This document shows positions 1 through 10,279 of a stretch of DNA of 64,000 nt, one piece after another (position 1 is the stretch's first letter; each line of letters opens with the position of its first letter). The stretch comes from Gerris lacustris (Eukaryota > Arthropoda > Insecta > Hemiptera > Gerridae), in assembly GCA_951217055.1 (NCBI GenBank), contig OX578282.1, positions 24,632,106 to 24,696,105 on the forward strand, in the 5' to 3' direction. Below the pieces are notes generated by a model. The model did not search any database and had not been told where the DNA came from. It saw only the letters and a list, made by a program, of their open reading frames with translations. The translations under genes and the position numbers were made by a program.

Positions 1-493
1 TAAAACTTTTTTTTTTAAATTTGTATTTTAAGCCACTTGCAAAAGATTGCTATTAGTAACATAGATGACAATGGTTAATTAGCGTGGTTGATCGTGAGAG
101 GAGAGGCTACCCAGTGGTAGTACTCCTATCAGGTATTTTACGTTATTATAATTATTGCAATAAATCTCTTGGCCAACTCCTTTTCAGCCGACTCGGGGAT
201 ATGAATGGAAGGATTCGACTAAAAGATTAGGATGATGGTGTAGGTTTTCATGGAATTTTGTGTAGCGGGAAGAAGCGAGGTCTTGTACAAAGGGAATTTT
301 GAGGTCGTTGTGAATTGTGAGATTAGAAACGTATGCAGGAGAGTTAGTGATTTTTCGAAGGATCTTTGATTGAAGGGATTGGATACTATAAGAATTTGAG
401 CGCTTGGTGCTACCCCAGAGCTCAATTTCATGGGTCCAAATTGGTTTGAGTATGGAATTGTAGATAAGGAGTTTATTAGAAAGGGATAGAACT
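1..493 (-). pseudogene. 3' end of a Jockey-like non-LTR retrotransposon (RT C-terminus)
   Basis: On the minus strand a frame stays open for about 101 codons from 489 to a TGA at 184-186. Its residues match the post-catalytic C-terminal part of Jockey/I-type ORF2: LKPIWTHEIELWG, then QSLQSKILRKITN, then a YVSN..IHNDLKIP block. In intact elements this region follows the reverse-transcriptase palm and ends near the stop. The roughly 180 bp past the stop would be the 3' UTR, and the T-run at 6-16 would be its 3' A-rich tail in antisense. There is no start codon, endonuclease or palm domain, so this is a 5'-truncated dead copy. Its truncated 5' side directly abuts a family F fragment. Family assignment rests on remembered motif order, not a search. 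Confidence 0.72.
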
Positions 494-574
494 AATAAAT
501 GGAAAACACTGGGCTAAGTAATTATAAACTCGTATATGAGAAAGTTTGAGTTGTCTCGGACCGAATTTTTAATT
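494..574 (+). mobile_element. family F repeat, 3'-end fragment
   Basis: This matches the last 80 bp of the longer copies at 9376-10000, 28471-29134 and 31634-32241. Shared blocks are 'ataaatggaaaacactgggc', 'cgtatatgagaaag' and 'gttgtctcggaccga'. It starts exactly where the Jockey-like remnant is truncated. Confidence 0.75.
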
Positions 575-837
575 TAGCTATTATTATCAACATTTTTGGA
601 TTAACATTTGATAGTATAAAAAATAAGTATACTTACTTTATAAAGTATTAAATGTTAATAATAAAATTGATTGTTAAATTAAATTACAGTGTTATAATTA
701 TATTTTTGCCTAACCTAAAAAGGGTTGGAACGTTTCGTATAATAAAATAGTGCAATTGATGTTTACTTTACAAGCCATCTAATTGCTCAAAAAATGTAAT
801 CTAACTCTTAACCGCTTTGGTGATGACTTTCCGCTAT
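575..837. other. AT-rich DNA, nothing recognised
   Basis: Plain AT-rich sequence with short A and T runs. No coding signature, repeat copy or strong hairpin was seen. Confidence 0.5.
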
Positions 838-1045
838 TTATTTCCATGCTTCTTCTTTTTTATACATCATACAAAAAAAGACATCGCGCACAAGATCAAT
901 TAACTGATCAGGATCAGTACATTCATCAGTTATTTTACTTCCAGTGCGTCGTGAACCCTCTGGGAAAAAAGCTGCAATTCTGTCCGCGGTGGACAGCCGC
1001 CTTCGGTTTGACCAGGATAATGAAATATTACAGTCCACCGGGCCT
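838..1045 (-). pseudogene. PIF/Harbinger-like remnant with the start of a MADF-like domain
   Basis: A 66-codon minus-strand frame (1038 to 838) ends in DPDQLIDLVRD...YKKEEAWK. This resembles the beginning of a MADF domain (LIxLVR...YK...AW). MADF/Myb-like proteins are the second protein of many PIF/Harbinger transposons. The nucleotide sequence at 930-1045 is a reverse-orientation relative of 55797-56080: both hold 'ctgtccgcgg', 'ggacagc' and 'tattacagtccac' in matching order, and both start near 'ggcccggt'. That suggests one DNA-transposon family. The frame stops inside the domain, so the copy is not functional. The assignment is an inference. Confidence 0.4.
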
Positions 1046-1639
1046 ACGTTTAAACTTTAAAAATGTTTGACCTGGCCTTTAAACTGTTTTTAACTCACAC
1101 ATCTTGACCCTACCCCTCCACCGCCAGCTCCATGTTTTGGGGGATTACTATTGTTATCTAGTTTTTTAGGAAAAGAATTATATTTAATGCCTGTTATCCT
1201 ATTACCTAATTTATTTACTTATTTATCCAACTTATTAATGTATTTAATTTATTTACCTCCCTACAATTTCCCCACTAACCCTTTTACAGTCTCGTTGAGT
1301 TATTATTAACCACCATCACCCTAATTCCCCCTAGTTGTTATTCCCTAGTTTTAAGAATTTGTTAATTATTACGCTGCGCTGCGCACCTAATTATTGTAAA
1401 ACTTAGTTAATTCAAATTTACAATAACTCAATTATTCCGTGTGTGATTGTAGTGATTTTATTTTTAACCAGTACCCCTTTTCTATGTCATTACTATTATT
1501 TTATTTCTTATATGCACCCACCCCAAGCGATTGACTGAGCTGGGCAATCTTAAACTGGAAAACCTTAGGAGAAAAAGTTGACTTAAAAGTCGAGAAGTTC
1601 GGGTTAGTTAATAATTAAATTAAAACAAATTATATTTAT
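1046..1639. other. AT-rich DNA, nothing recognised
   Basis: Contains C-poor runs, a short 'cgctgcgctgcgc' motif at 1373-1385, and no feature that can be supported. Confidence 0.5.
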
Positions 1640-2145
1640 CTGGAGGCACGGCAGTGCCCCGGCCAAGTACAGGCGTGTCATCCTTTACTGGAACTATCTC
1701 AAGGAATTTTGGACCTCCGTCTATTATCTTATTAAAGATACTTATTTATGAAAAATTTATTTCAAGTTAGAGTTCATTATAAACTGAACCAGAAATAAAA
1801 AATGTCACACCTCTACCCATATTACTTCATAATATATATGAGCCTGAAGTTTTATTATTATGTCACTGATCTAATAACTCATCATAAGTCAAAGGCACTT
1901 CTAGCAATCCTTGGGTACATGACATTTTATACATAGATAGAGTTTCTCATCTAATGTACTGCCAACAAAATATACATCATTAACACTTATAACATGTAAA
2001 ATTATATAGTTGTGTTAATCAATAAAAGATAAAAAAAAAAAAAAGGTAGAGTTTAATGTACAAGTAAAGGAAAAATGACAAAATCCAAAAAAATCTGGTT
2101 CTTTGCCCCTCTCAAGGCTAATAGAAAAATCGGCTAAACAAAATG
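1640..2145 (+). mobile_element. family E interspersed repeat, copy 1
   Basis: Collinear with 19805-20215 over most of its length. Shared blocks in order are 'ggcagtgcccc', 'tttactggaac', 'ctattatctt' with 'aagatactt', 'gacacctct', 'atatatgagcct', 'agcaatcct', 'ctggttcttt' and 'aaggctaa'. The copies differ by many substitutions and indels, so the family is old. There is no coding capacity and no obvious terminal repeats. An A-run at 2031-2044 interrupts this copy. Confidence 0.6.
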
Positions 2146-3663
2146 AATATCACTCTTCACATTTAAATTTCTGACATGGCAATTAGGCAGCTGGAGGATA
2201 CAAAGTTGTATAGGAAATAGCATAACATTTTTTTTTTTTAAATCTTAATATAAACATAGAAAAAATATAAATTAAATAATAACAAAAAGTTGTTAACCTA
2301 ATTTTGCTGTGCGTTGCGTTCCTTTAGTCTTTTTAACCTGTATAATAGACTTTCAGGAATATTTCATTCTTTATTTCTTTGTCCTTCCTTTTTTTTTATA
2401 GAATTATAGATTGTTTCTTGAATAAAATTTTATATTAGTTTATCTACATATTCTTGGTTTAATTTGTTTTAATTTATCCTTTAAATTACTCTTAATTATT
2501 ACTTTTTTTAAATTTTATTTATAAATTAACTTTTATTAATTTTATTGAAATAAGAATTATGAATTATTCATTTGTATATTTTTAACAGATTAACACTCGG
2601 ATTTCTGGATTATCTTTGCTATCATTAAAACATATTAAAGCTGGATATGAACGTGTTTCCGATTCAGCTAACACCGAAACACTAATTTGTGGGATAACTT
2701 ATATAGGCGTAACAGTCTGTGAAGGCTTTTGGCCTGCCGAAGGGCTTATACAATACTTGAGGAACTCATGCATTATATTTGAACTTATTTGAAGTCGAAA
2801 ACAAAGTCCAAGTTTGAAAACAAATTAAAAACTCATGCGGACTTTCAAGAAAAATCAGATATAAATTTTCACAACTACTTTAAAACTAAATGTATTATTT
2901 AATAACAAGAACTGATAAATTAAGAATAGTGCTGTAGATAATCTACTCCAATTCATGAAGTTGATTTACTTAACTTTACTTCGGCTTTGTTTGTAACTTT
3001 ATTTTTATCAGGAAGTTATTTTTATCTCTGTAACATAAAAAAAAAAATATAGAATTTATAAACAAAGCTATTAAAATTAGCTTAAGGAAGATGAAAATCT
3101 GTCGTTTATGAATAAGTCAGTGGATTTGAGAGGAAAATTCTTTTATTTTCTTCTTGGCAAAATGTGACATTTATGAATAATAAGTAAGTGGAGTATATTT
3201 TATTTTAATTCTTCATGAAAGAGATTAAAATTTTAATAAAGCTATTAAATTGTGAATATAAACGGGTAAACCAAAATTAATCCTTATATATTCGCTATTA
3301 ATTAATATTATATATTTTAATGTATTAATTATACATAATCCATTATTATATAATAATATTATCCATATAGTTAGACTATGACTTAATAGGTGATATTTAT
3401 TACTATGTGTAGTATACATACTTTAATAATAATTCACAAAATTATTTTTTTAAAATTACCTATTTAATACTGTTATTTTAGCCGATGTCTGTATCATATA
3501 TTTGAGAATATTGTAAAATATCTATGAACTTTGTGCTTTATTTTTTTTTTTTTATAATATTATATTTTTTAAGACGGAGTGCTTTGTGGAGTGTGTAATT
3601 TAACTTTAATCAAAGCGATGGAAGGGGCTACCTACCATTTGTCGACATTGAGTTCCTTATACA
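2146..3663. other. AT-rich DNA, nothing recognised
   Basis: Long stretch of T- and A-runs (for example 3540-3555) with no credible frame, repeat copy or structured element. The 64-codon minus-strand frame near 3225-3419 consists of I, L, Y and N codons expected from AT-rich DNA. Confidence 0.5.
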
Positions 3664-3713
3664 AACTATTTACCCATACCTCTTAGGTAAATGGTTTTAT
3701 GGTAAATAGTTTC
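3664..3713. repeat. short inverted repeat
   Basis: 'aaactatttacc' and 'ggtaaatagttt' are reverse complements about 20 bp apart. A third related block 'aggtaaatggt' lies in the loop. Its function is unknown. Confidence 0.6.
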
Positions 3714-3982
3714 TTAGGCCCCACGCGCTAAGGGTCCCTGCCTGTTCTTAACGCTATAGCCCATTATTGAGACCAGCCCAACACTTCAACCTTCGCCTTC
3801 ATTACAGTCACAGTCTCCTTAATTATCCTCACATGTGAAATGGCACTCATTTAGATTTGGTACCCTCTACGTCATTGAAAATATGACATGACCATGGTGG
3901 TTATAAAAGCTAAACCAAGGAATATAAACTTAGCTTTTTAGTTTTATTATATCAAGACTAAGGGATATTTAGTCTTATTTTG

Positions 3983-4033
3983 GGACAAAGGAATATCACG
4001 CTTCTGACTGAGAAGTGTGGTGATCCTTTGTCC
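3983..4033. repeat. 51-nt hairpin
   Basis: Outer arms 'ggacaaagg' (3983-3991) and 'cctttgtcc' (4025-4033) pair perfectly. The inner parts 'cttct' and 'agaag' pair across a 5-nt loop, with a few mismatches between the two stems. It is too short for a typical animal miRNA precursor, and no host gene is seen around it. Confidence 0.6.
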
Positions 4034-4185
4034 TAGAGTACTTGTAACTAGATATGCCTTTGTATTAATACAGGGTGGCGCAGCGCGGATGACCACTTTT
4101 TAAATGATTTATACTAGAACTAGGAGATTGAAATAAATCGAATTTTCTAGCAACAATGTGGAAGTTTGATTGATGATTCAAATGT

Positions 4186-4545
4186 TTAAATATGGAAGAT
4201 AATGTCCGATAAATGACGTTCATGTCGATTTCCACATTCTTCGAGGCGCTCGGCGAAGTTGCGCATGACGTTCTCTAACATCTCGTCAGGAATCCGAGCG
4301 AATTCACGGCGGATGGCGTCCTTCAACTCGGCAAGGGTACGTGGTTTGTCGACATAAACTTTGGCCTTTAGATATCCCCATTACAAAAAATCGCAAGGGC
4401 TGAGATCCGGCGACATGGTGGTCATGGAACGGCACAATTCCGGGAAATCGCATCGTGTGTCCTGGAAAAATTTGTCGCACGCGATCCATGGACCATGGAC
4501 ACACTTGTTGTGTGTGTAGCGGCTCCATCTTATTGGAGCCATATT
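4186..4545 (-). pseudogene. IS630-like transposase, C-terminal half, broken
   Basis: On the minus strand the motif order is DGAATHTT (around the second catalytic Asp), then SPDLSPCDFF (third catalytic Asp region, about 4385-4416), then GYLKAKVYVDKPRTLAELKD, then DEMLENVMRNFAERLEE, ending at TAA 4186-4188. This is the canonical order in insect IS630/mariner transposases. The glutamine before DGA is a stop, and one extra base after DFF shifts the frame. The N-terminal DNA-binding half is absent. Confidence 0.82.
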
Positions 4546-4598
4546 ATATGGACAGTATCCATTTCGTTATCCTCTAGACAGGGGTTGAAAAAATCGGA

Positions 4599-4705
4599 TT
4601 CTTGACGAGATGTTAGAGAAGGTGATGCGCAACTTCGCCGAGCGCCTCAAAGAATGTGTAAATCGACAAGGACGTCATTTATCGGACATTATCTTCCACA
4701 CTTGA
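4599..4705 (+). pseudogene. inverted duplicate of the transposase C-terminus
   Basis: The plus-strand frame reads DEMLEKVMRNFAERLKE ... HLSDIIFHT and stops at TGA 4703-4705. These are the same terminal residues encoded on the minus strand at 4186-4290, so the two ends of this element are head-to-head copies of the same 3' coding segment. The frame is intact over this short piece but has no start. Confidence 0.8.
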
Positions 4706-4896
4706 AAATTTGACTAATGTCCAATAAACTTCTACATTATTGCTAGAAAATTCGCTTTATTTCAATTTCCTAGCTCATGTATTAAGCACATGGTAACCAT
4801 TTAAAATGTGGTCATCCGCGCTGCGCCACCCAGTACTTGTGAGGGGCAATAAACTAAAAGAGTACCTATAAATTCAATAATAAATACAAAAACAAA

Positions 4897-4932
4897 TAGC
4901 TTCCGTTACCTTCGGTAAGCTCGGAAGCAAAA
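4897..4932 (-). mobile_element. family G terminal hairpin fragment
   Basis: Only the compound-hairpin end of family G is present: 'gcttccg', 'ttacc', 'ggtaa' and 'cggaagc' in order, then 'aaaa'. The adjacent body of the element is missing. Confidence 0.75.
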
Positions 4933-5018
4933 TTCTAGTACTACTTTAAATTATAATCAACTAATTTATAAATTAAAATAAATAAACAGGTCAAGTGTGT
5001 GCTAGTCAGCACACAGCG

Positions 5019-5711
5019 AGGGTCCGTAGGCCACACTGTATTGTTTAAGTAGTACCCTATTGATGGTGTTTTTTAAAATGCTAAAAAGCTTACTTTGAAC
5101 TATCCTATGGGTCTGATATTCTCAAAACACATAAACAAACTTCTTATTAAGTATTTTGTTGCCACTGAACCGGACTACAACCATATAAATACATCGAAAA
5201 GACCATAATTATAAAAAAAAAACTACTTTTGTCAATAAAAAATAAAAAAACATTTTTTTAGAAATTTCCAAAAAGTGGTATCTTTACTTTTGGTCGAAGA
5301 ATGTTCAGGAATTTTTCCAGATTTTTTGCACTTCACATAAGCGAAATAGAAGGGGGGGGGGGACACTTTTCACACCCACTTCAAACTTGCCTATGCTCGC
5401 CCTATCAAAGTTATAACCAAATAATTATACATTTTTGTAATCAGCTCGACGTACCCTTTCATATGACACCCCTCACGGTGTCGAAACAAAATAAAACAAT
5501 TTTAACCTCTAAGTTTTTTAGCCCTAATTTTTTTGAAAAATATTATTTTTAAGTCGCTATATTTTTAATATATGTGGGTAAGTACAAGACACATACATGC
5601 CAAATTTCAAAGTGATCGGACGAAAGGTGTAGCCGCGAGAGCACGCGAGAGGACGGACGGACAGACACACGCAGGAAAATATAAGGGTCCTTGGTTTTGC
5701 CTACGGACCCT
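5019..5711. mobile_element. family H DNA element with 13-bp inverted ends
   Basis: 'agggtccgtaggc' at 5019-5031 and its exact reverse complement at 5699-5711 bound a 693-bp unit. The right part holds 'tgccaaatttcaaagtgatcgg' style sequence (split here as 'tgccaaatttc' and 'aaagtgatcgg') and 'ggacggacggacagac'. That part is shared with 7233-7561 and, at the terminus, with 16296, 47603 and 55196. An 11-G run sits at 5352-5362. No transposase frame is present, so it is MITE-like. No clear target duplication was found. Confidence 0.7.
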
Positions 5712-6466
5712 AAAAATAGTACAACGTATAATTACAATTGTTTAACATTTTTGTTTTTGATTTTCAGCAAAATCAAATTTATTTCAATCAAATTCAATTA
5801 ATTTTTCCAGGGAAAAGTACTTATATAGTTAAATAAAATGCGGATTTTTTTAATTATGGGTGGGATTGAAGCCATAATATAGATTTTGTTTTGAAATATT
5901 TTACTTAATTTCCTTTCCTTTTTTTAATTGTTTGAAGAAAGGAGTGGTCCTTGCTATGTTCATTCACTGGAAGATGTTGGCATTAAAGAACCTCAAGGAA
6001 AACTCTTCAAACATTATATTTTGCCTGAGTGCTTCTAGAATTATATATACTTACAACCCACAATACACCTTTGAGTTGTCAACTCTTTAACTTTTTACAT
6101 CTTATTTCTTTTTTTTTATTTATATATTTTCTACCTCTGATTTTTTCCCTTATTCCTCTTATTTTTCTTCTAGAGAGGAAATTTAATCTTTTTTGTAAAA
6201 TACAAGTTGGATTGAAGCCATCTTTTATATATATATTTTTGAAAATACTATATAATCCTTTACAGTGATAGTATAAAGGTGTAGAATGTATGGACTAGCA
6301 GTGAAAGTGGGGAATTCATAATTACTCTCTGGGGGATTCTACAATATATAGATTTCACCTTCGTTTGCAGTTGCACACATTTATGTTTTTATTTATGTTC
6401 TTATATTACTAGGTTTAAAATAATAGAAGGCTTTCGTTTTCCACTGCTCTTAAGGTTTGAAAATTC
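5712..6466. other. AT-rich DNA, nothing recognised
   Basis: Only T-rich tracts and short chance frames. Confidence 0.5.
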
Positions 6467-6496
6467 ATTTTCCTTAAAACCATTTTTAAGGAAAAT
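6467..6496. repeat. perfect 13-bp hairpin
   Basis: 'attttccttaaaa' (6467-6479) and 'ttttaaggaaaat' (6484-6496) are perfect reverse complements around a 4-nt loop. There is no associated gene. Confidence 0.65.
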
Positions 6497-6865
6497 ATAC
6501 CTAAGTTATGATAGACTTTTTCTCATAATTTTACCTTTCCTCTGTTCGTTACAACTTTTTAATTAACTTTTTTAAGAGTAGTCTTCTGCACCTGAGTCTG
6601 ATTTGTGGAGAATACACCGGGTAATATTAAATTTCTTAAATTTTTTTAAAGATTAAAATCTTATAATTTTACATTGATCAATTTTTAATTATATTTTCAA
6701 TGAAAACCTAAAATAATGTTTGGGATTATCATAATTCAATCGGTTTTATCTCTAGGTAAGAGAAGTATCAGATAATATTTTTAAGAAAATTTATTTGAAA
6801 ACCAAATATATATGACTAGGATTTTATTTGATGGTTATTGCTATTGATCTAATAGGAGAAGGATA

Positions 6866-6980
6866 ATAAAAAAAAGTAGGGTTCTGTATTAGAGATATTA
6901 ATGAAAATTGAGGTCTTGTTAAAGGATTTGAATAGTAAATTATCTGTGGAGAAATGTAAAACTATAAGCTCAAGAAGCTA
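6866..6980 (+). repeat. direct repeat flanking a family H copy, left
   Basis: Matches 7561-7670, with 'aaaggatttgaatagtaaat' and 'gtaaaactataagctca' identical. The pair brackets the H copy at 7233-7561. Confidence 0.75.
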
Positions 6981-7010
6981 TCATCAGTGCCTATAACGGA
7001 AGAATTCTAA

Positions 7011-7066
7011 ATACATCAATAAATGTATAAATGGCTCACCTGCCATTCGTACATTTATTAATGTAT
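7011..7066. repeat. 56-nt imperfect hairpin
   Basis: 'atacat', 'aataaatgta' and 'aatggc' on the left pair with 'gccatt', 'tacatttatt' and 'atgtat' on the right around a 'tcacct' loop, with small bulges. This gives about 24 paired bases. There is no promoter or gene context, and it may be a remnant foldback. Confidence 0.6.
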
Positions 7067-7232
7067 CCGTTGTTTATTAATGTGTTTGTAAGCTCCTTCA
7101 GTCGGAGTAACTCAATTCTGCGGTAACCGGCCCTGTTAATGGATGGTCTTAGAATTGCTAACAGCTGATTTTATAAATTAAAAGTTTCTTCTCGTCCTAG
7201 AGATCTGTTGTGTGATTTAAAATTACGAACAG

Positions 7233-7561
7233 CGGGGTCCACTTTCACACCCACTTTTCACACCCACTTCAAACTCGCCTGCGCTCGCCCTTTTAAAGCT
7301 TATAACCAAAAATGATATATTTATGCAATCAGCTCGGCGTACCCTTTCATATAATTTCTACACGGTGTCCAAAAATAATAATAACCCTAATTTTTTAAGT
7401 CGCTATATTTTTAAAATGTGTGGGTAGGTATTATACACATGCCAAATTTCAAAGTGATCGGACGAAAGGTGTAGCCGTGAGAGCAGGTGATAGACGGACC
7501 GACGGACAGACTGGCACATGTAGGAAAATATAAAGGACCTTGGTTTTGCCTACGGACCCTA
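7233..7561 (-). mobile_element. family H, truncated second copy
   Basis: Aligns with 5360-5711: 'cacacccacttcaaact', 'gcaatcagctcg', 'cgtaccctttcatat', 'cggacgaaaggtgtagcc', then the terminal 'gcctacggaccct' at 7549-7561. The left inverted end is missing. The right end is intact. Confidence 0.75.
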
Positions 7562-7670
7562 AAAAAGAAGGGGTCTGACTTAGAGATATGAGCGACAAGA
7601 GAGGTCATCTTAAAGGATTTGAATAGTAAATTATCTGTAGAGAAACGTAAAACTATAAGCTCATGGAGCC
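7561..7670 (+). repeat. direct repeat flanking a family H copy, right
   Basis: Second copy of 6866-6980, starting at the last base of the H terminus. The copies differ at roughly one base in ten. Confidence 0.75.
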
Positions 7671-8464
7671 ATATGTTTATCATATGTTCATACAACTACT
7701 TTGTTTGTTCTCAAAATAATCAGCTCATGCGATCTAGTGGAGGCAATTTCTAATCATTGTGATTACATATTATGTTAGACCTCGGGGTATACCTAGGGAT
7801 TACTGATTCCTCCCTGAGGTGCTGGGTGCATTGGTATTAAACTTCCCTCCATCTGTATTAATACATAATATTATTAACTTTTATCTTTAATAATAATTTA
7901 TAAAAGATAAAAGATACCGGATAAACTTTATTTTATATTTAAGGCTTTCTTAATGCTTTTGCATTTTGGATGAATTAGGCATTCTTGAAGAATTATTGAA
8001 TATTTTAGGCAAGCGCCAGACTTTTTGTTCAGTTTCCCGTTTCTCAGGAATTCTTCCCAATAACTTAAGAAAGTTTTATGGGAATAAATTGTTGGTCTAA
8101 TCTATAACCTCTAATAGGAAGCTATTGAATTTTTAGCTCTTTTAGAAATTAAGTTATTATTCTGTTGTAGAAATTGTGTAAAATATATATTTAACTTAAA
8201 TTATTAAAACTTATTTTTACTAATAATTTAGACACTATTTACTGATAATTGCTTTTCTTTGACCACTGCATTAGTGAACTTATTTGCTGTCGAGGAAATA
8301 ACTCTCATATTTAAAAGTAAGAAGATAAAAATAAACTATCACAATATCCAATATCATTCAACTTGCTTCAACAAATTCGGTTTATGTTAAGATTGTCAAT
8401 AAGAAAATTATCCTCGATTTTTCTTTCTTTTTTTTTCAATATATACCATTATAATAAAAAAAAT
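7671..8464. other. AT-rich DNA, nothing recognised
   Basis: There is a slightly GC-richer patch at 7770-7855, but no motif in it can be named. Confidence 0.5.
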
Positions 8465-8971
8465 CCACTAATTAGTGTGGCACATAGCTTCCACACATCC
8501 TATTACAATGAGATCCCATATGAGAATAAGACATGTATGTAGTTGTTTGGACCAAATATTTTTCCTATTGGGGTCAAATTTACATTTTTCAAAATTGAAA
8601 TGTGTGCAGACAGTTGAAATTAATAATGGGACCATCTGTAGGCTAATTTAGACAAAACACCTAAATATTTTTAAAATTGGATGAGTATTAATAAAAAAAA
8701 AGTTTTTGCGCATGTGAAAGAGAAAGCGATATGCGCAGGAGCAAAAGCGGGAAATATGACCTACGATCCAAATTTCATTAAAGTCAGACAAATAGTTTTT
8801 AAGATGTTGTGGTTCCCTTAAACGTTAAAGGACAGACAAACACGAAGCAAAAATGTTCCCTCCTCCCTGAAACAGATTTTTGTCTAGGATTTTTTAATTT
8901 GGAGACAAAAATAGTTCCTTCTTCAGAATGATGGCAATACTTTCGTTACCTTTTGCAATCTTTGAAGCAAA
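8465..8971 (-). mobile_element. family G element, diverged copy
   Basis: It starts with the 'gtggcacatagcttcc' end and closes with a degraded form of the hairpin end ('cgttacc', then 'tttgaagcaaac'). Between them lie 'tgacctacgatccaaatttc' and 'tttttaagatgttg' as in copies at 37185 and 44200. It is old relative to the other copies. Confidence 0.65.
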
Positions 8972-9375
8972 CTTTAATTGCATGGCTTTTTGACCCTAGG
9001 CCTAGGCCGAAGGTATACTTTATTATTTATTACGTCGGAAATCAAGAAGCAATAAGAAACTAGAATAGAACGTGGAAAAAATCAATACCTGTAAGAAAGA
9101 AAGCGTTTTATTTATTCATACTATTTATTCTCCTTTCCATTATTTTATGTACTTGTTATTAACTAATGAGAAGCCTTCTCAAAAACCAAACATACTTACA
9201 TAATTTCCTTTTTTATAAGAATAAAATCAACTATTTACCTTTTACGTTGCTCTAAGTTTAGCTTTTACCTCTCTTAAAACATAGTACAGCGAGTAAGTAG
9301 TACATATTATATATATAAAGTAAATAAACTATTGTTATATTTCTTTGTGGCATCAAAATTTTATTTTGAGATTCT

Positions 9376-10000
9376 TTACATTTTTACTTTCTCATATAAA
9401 GAGAAAGTATTGTGATGGCGCGAAAATTCGATTTTGATGGATTTACACGTTTTGAGGTCCCCTGAGTCCAAAAGTTAAGTTAAAAAGTGGTTTTTAAAAA
9501 ATGACTGTCCGTCGTCTGTCGTCTGTCTGTCGTCTGTCTGTGCAGACGCCTGGAGCCTAAACTACTGGGCCGATTTTGACGAAATTTGGCATACATGTTC
9601 AGAAAAATCATACCCCGAGGCGAAATCGAGAAATGAAAAATTTGGGGGTGCTACCCCCCAAAAACCCTGAAAAAACGTGAAAAAAAAATATTTCTCGAAA
9701 ACGGCTCCGTCGATTTTGATTAAAAAATTCTAAAATGTAGTCCATTTAAATACGGATCTAACCATATAAGCCGTTTTCCCGGGAAAAATCTAGTTCCTGA
9801 GAAATTAGCTTAAAACGCGGACGGAGAGAGCCCGGGTTCGATTCCCCGCCCAGGAGATGTTATTTTTATGATAAATTTTGATGAAATGTTCAATAATAAT
9901 TAAATTTACATACGAAAACATAATAAATGGAAAACACTGGGCCAAATAATTATGACCTCGTATATGAGAAAGTTTGTCTGAGTTGTCTCGGACCGATTTT
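9376..10000 (+). mobile_element. family F element with tRNA-like pol III module
   Basis: 'actttctcatata' (9386-9398) and its exact reverse complement 'tatatgagaaagt' (9961-9973) lie near the two ends. The interior is shared with 28471-29134 and 31634-32241. It includes 'tgatggcgcg', 'gatttacacgttttgag', 'ccgattttgacgaaattt' and 'tcccgggaaaaatctag'. Near the 3' side, GGTTCGATTCC at 9835-9845 is a perfect tRNA B-box. A box-A-like TAGCTTAAAACG lies about 30 bp upstream at 9806-9817. There is no protein frame. Confidence 0.72.
9806..9845 (+). promoter_or_regulatory. tRNA-like box A/box B pair inside family F
   Basis: Box B GGTTCGATTCC matches the tRNA T-loop promoter. The box A candidate is weak (8 of 12 positions). 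The spacing fits a tRNA-derived internal RNA polymerase III promoter. The same module recurs at 28932-28971 and 32092-32131 (GGTTCGATACC). Activity is unproven. Confidence 0.45.
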
Positions 10001-10215
10001 TATATTAATAATATTATCTTAATAAGCATTTAACATCAATTGTCTCAAAAAATTATAATTATTATGTGGAAAAGAATATAGATACCTACCACATAATAAT
10101 AATATTAATAATAACAATGGTAATAAATAAAGTATAAACTAACTTCACCTTTTTAGTAAAATTATTCTTTATTTTTTATTCATTTATTTTTATTTTATTA
10201 ATTTTTGTTATAACT

Positions 10216-10279
10216 GGCCGAGCGGAAGTGAGGCCCCCCTTACCCCGAGGCCCGTGTGCGGCTGACCCCATGCACACGG
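10216..10279 (+). repeat. GC-rich hairpin next to a box-A-like sequence
   Basis: 'ccgtgtgc' (10252-10259) and 'gcacacgg' (10272-10279) pair perfectly. Just upstream, 'tggccgagcgg' matches the D-arm/box A of tRNA-Ser or tRNA-Leu genes, but no T-arm or acceptor follows. It is not a tRNA gene and may be a tRNA-derived repeat fragment. Confidence 0.4.

Larger units (their letters stand above)
4071..4833 (-). mobile_element. foldback IS630/mariner-type element with long inverted ends
   Basis: The element begins 'cagggtggcgcagcgcgg' and ends with its near-exact reverse complement. It is flanked by TA at 4069-4070 and 4834-4835, the Tc1/mariner target duplication. The terminal 34 bp differ by a single base. 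The similarity does not stop at ordinary TIRs: about 230 bp of each end (4071-4300 and 4595-4833) are inverted copies of roughly 85% identity. Both copies encode the last ~35 residues of an IS630-type transposase. The middle holds further transposase sequence in minus orientation. It is non-autonomous and decayed. Confidence 0.85.

Noticed and set aside
1373..1385. 'cgctgcgctgcgc' as a regulatory site
   Set aside because: Too short and isolated; no known binding site recognised.
5600..5711. 'acggacggacggacagac' runs (also at 7490, 24240, 44310 and 53285) as CRISPR-like or zinc-finger-site arrays
   Set aside because: They are parts of repeat families common in arthropod genomes; there are no regular spacers.
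9831..9860. tRNA gene suggested by a perfect box B
   Set aside because: No acceptor stem, anticodon arm or CCA-adjacent end can be folded; the sequence recurs in every family F copy.
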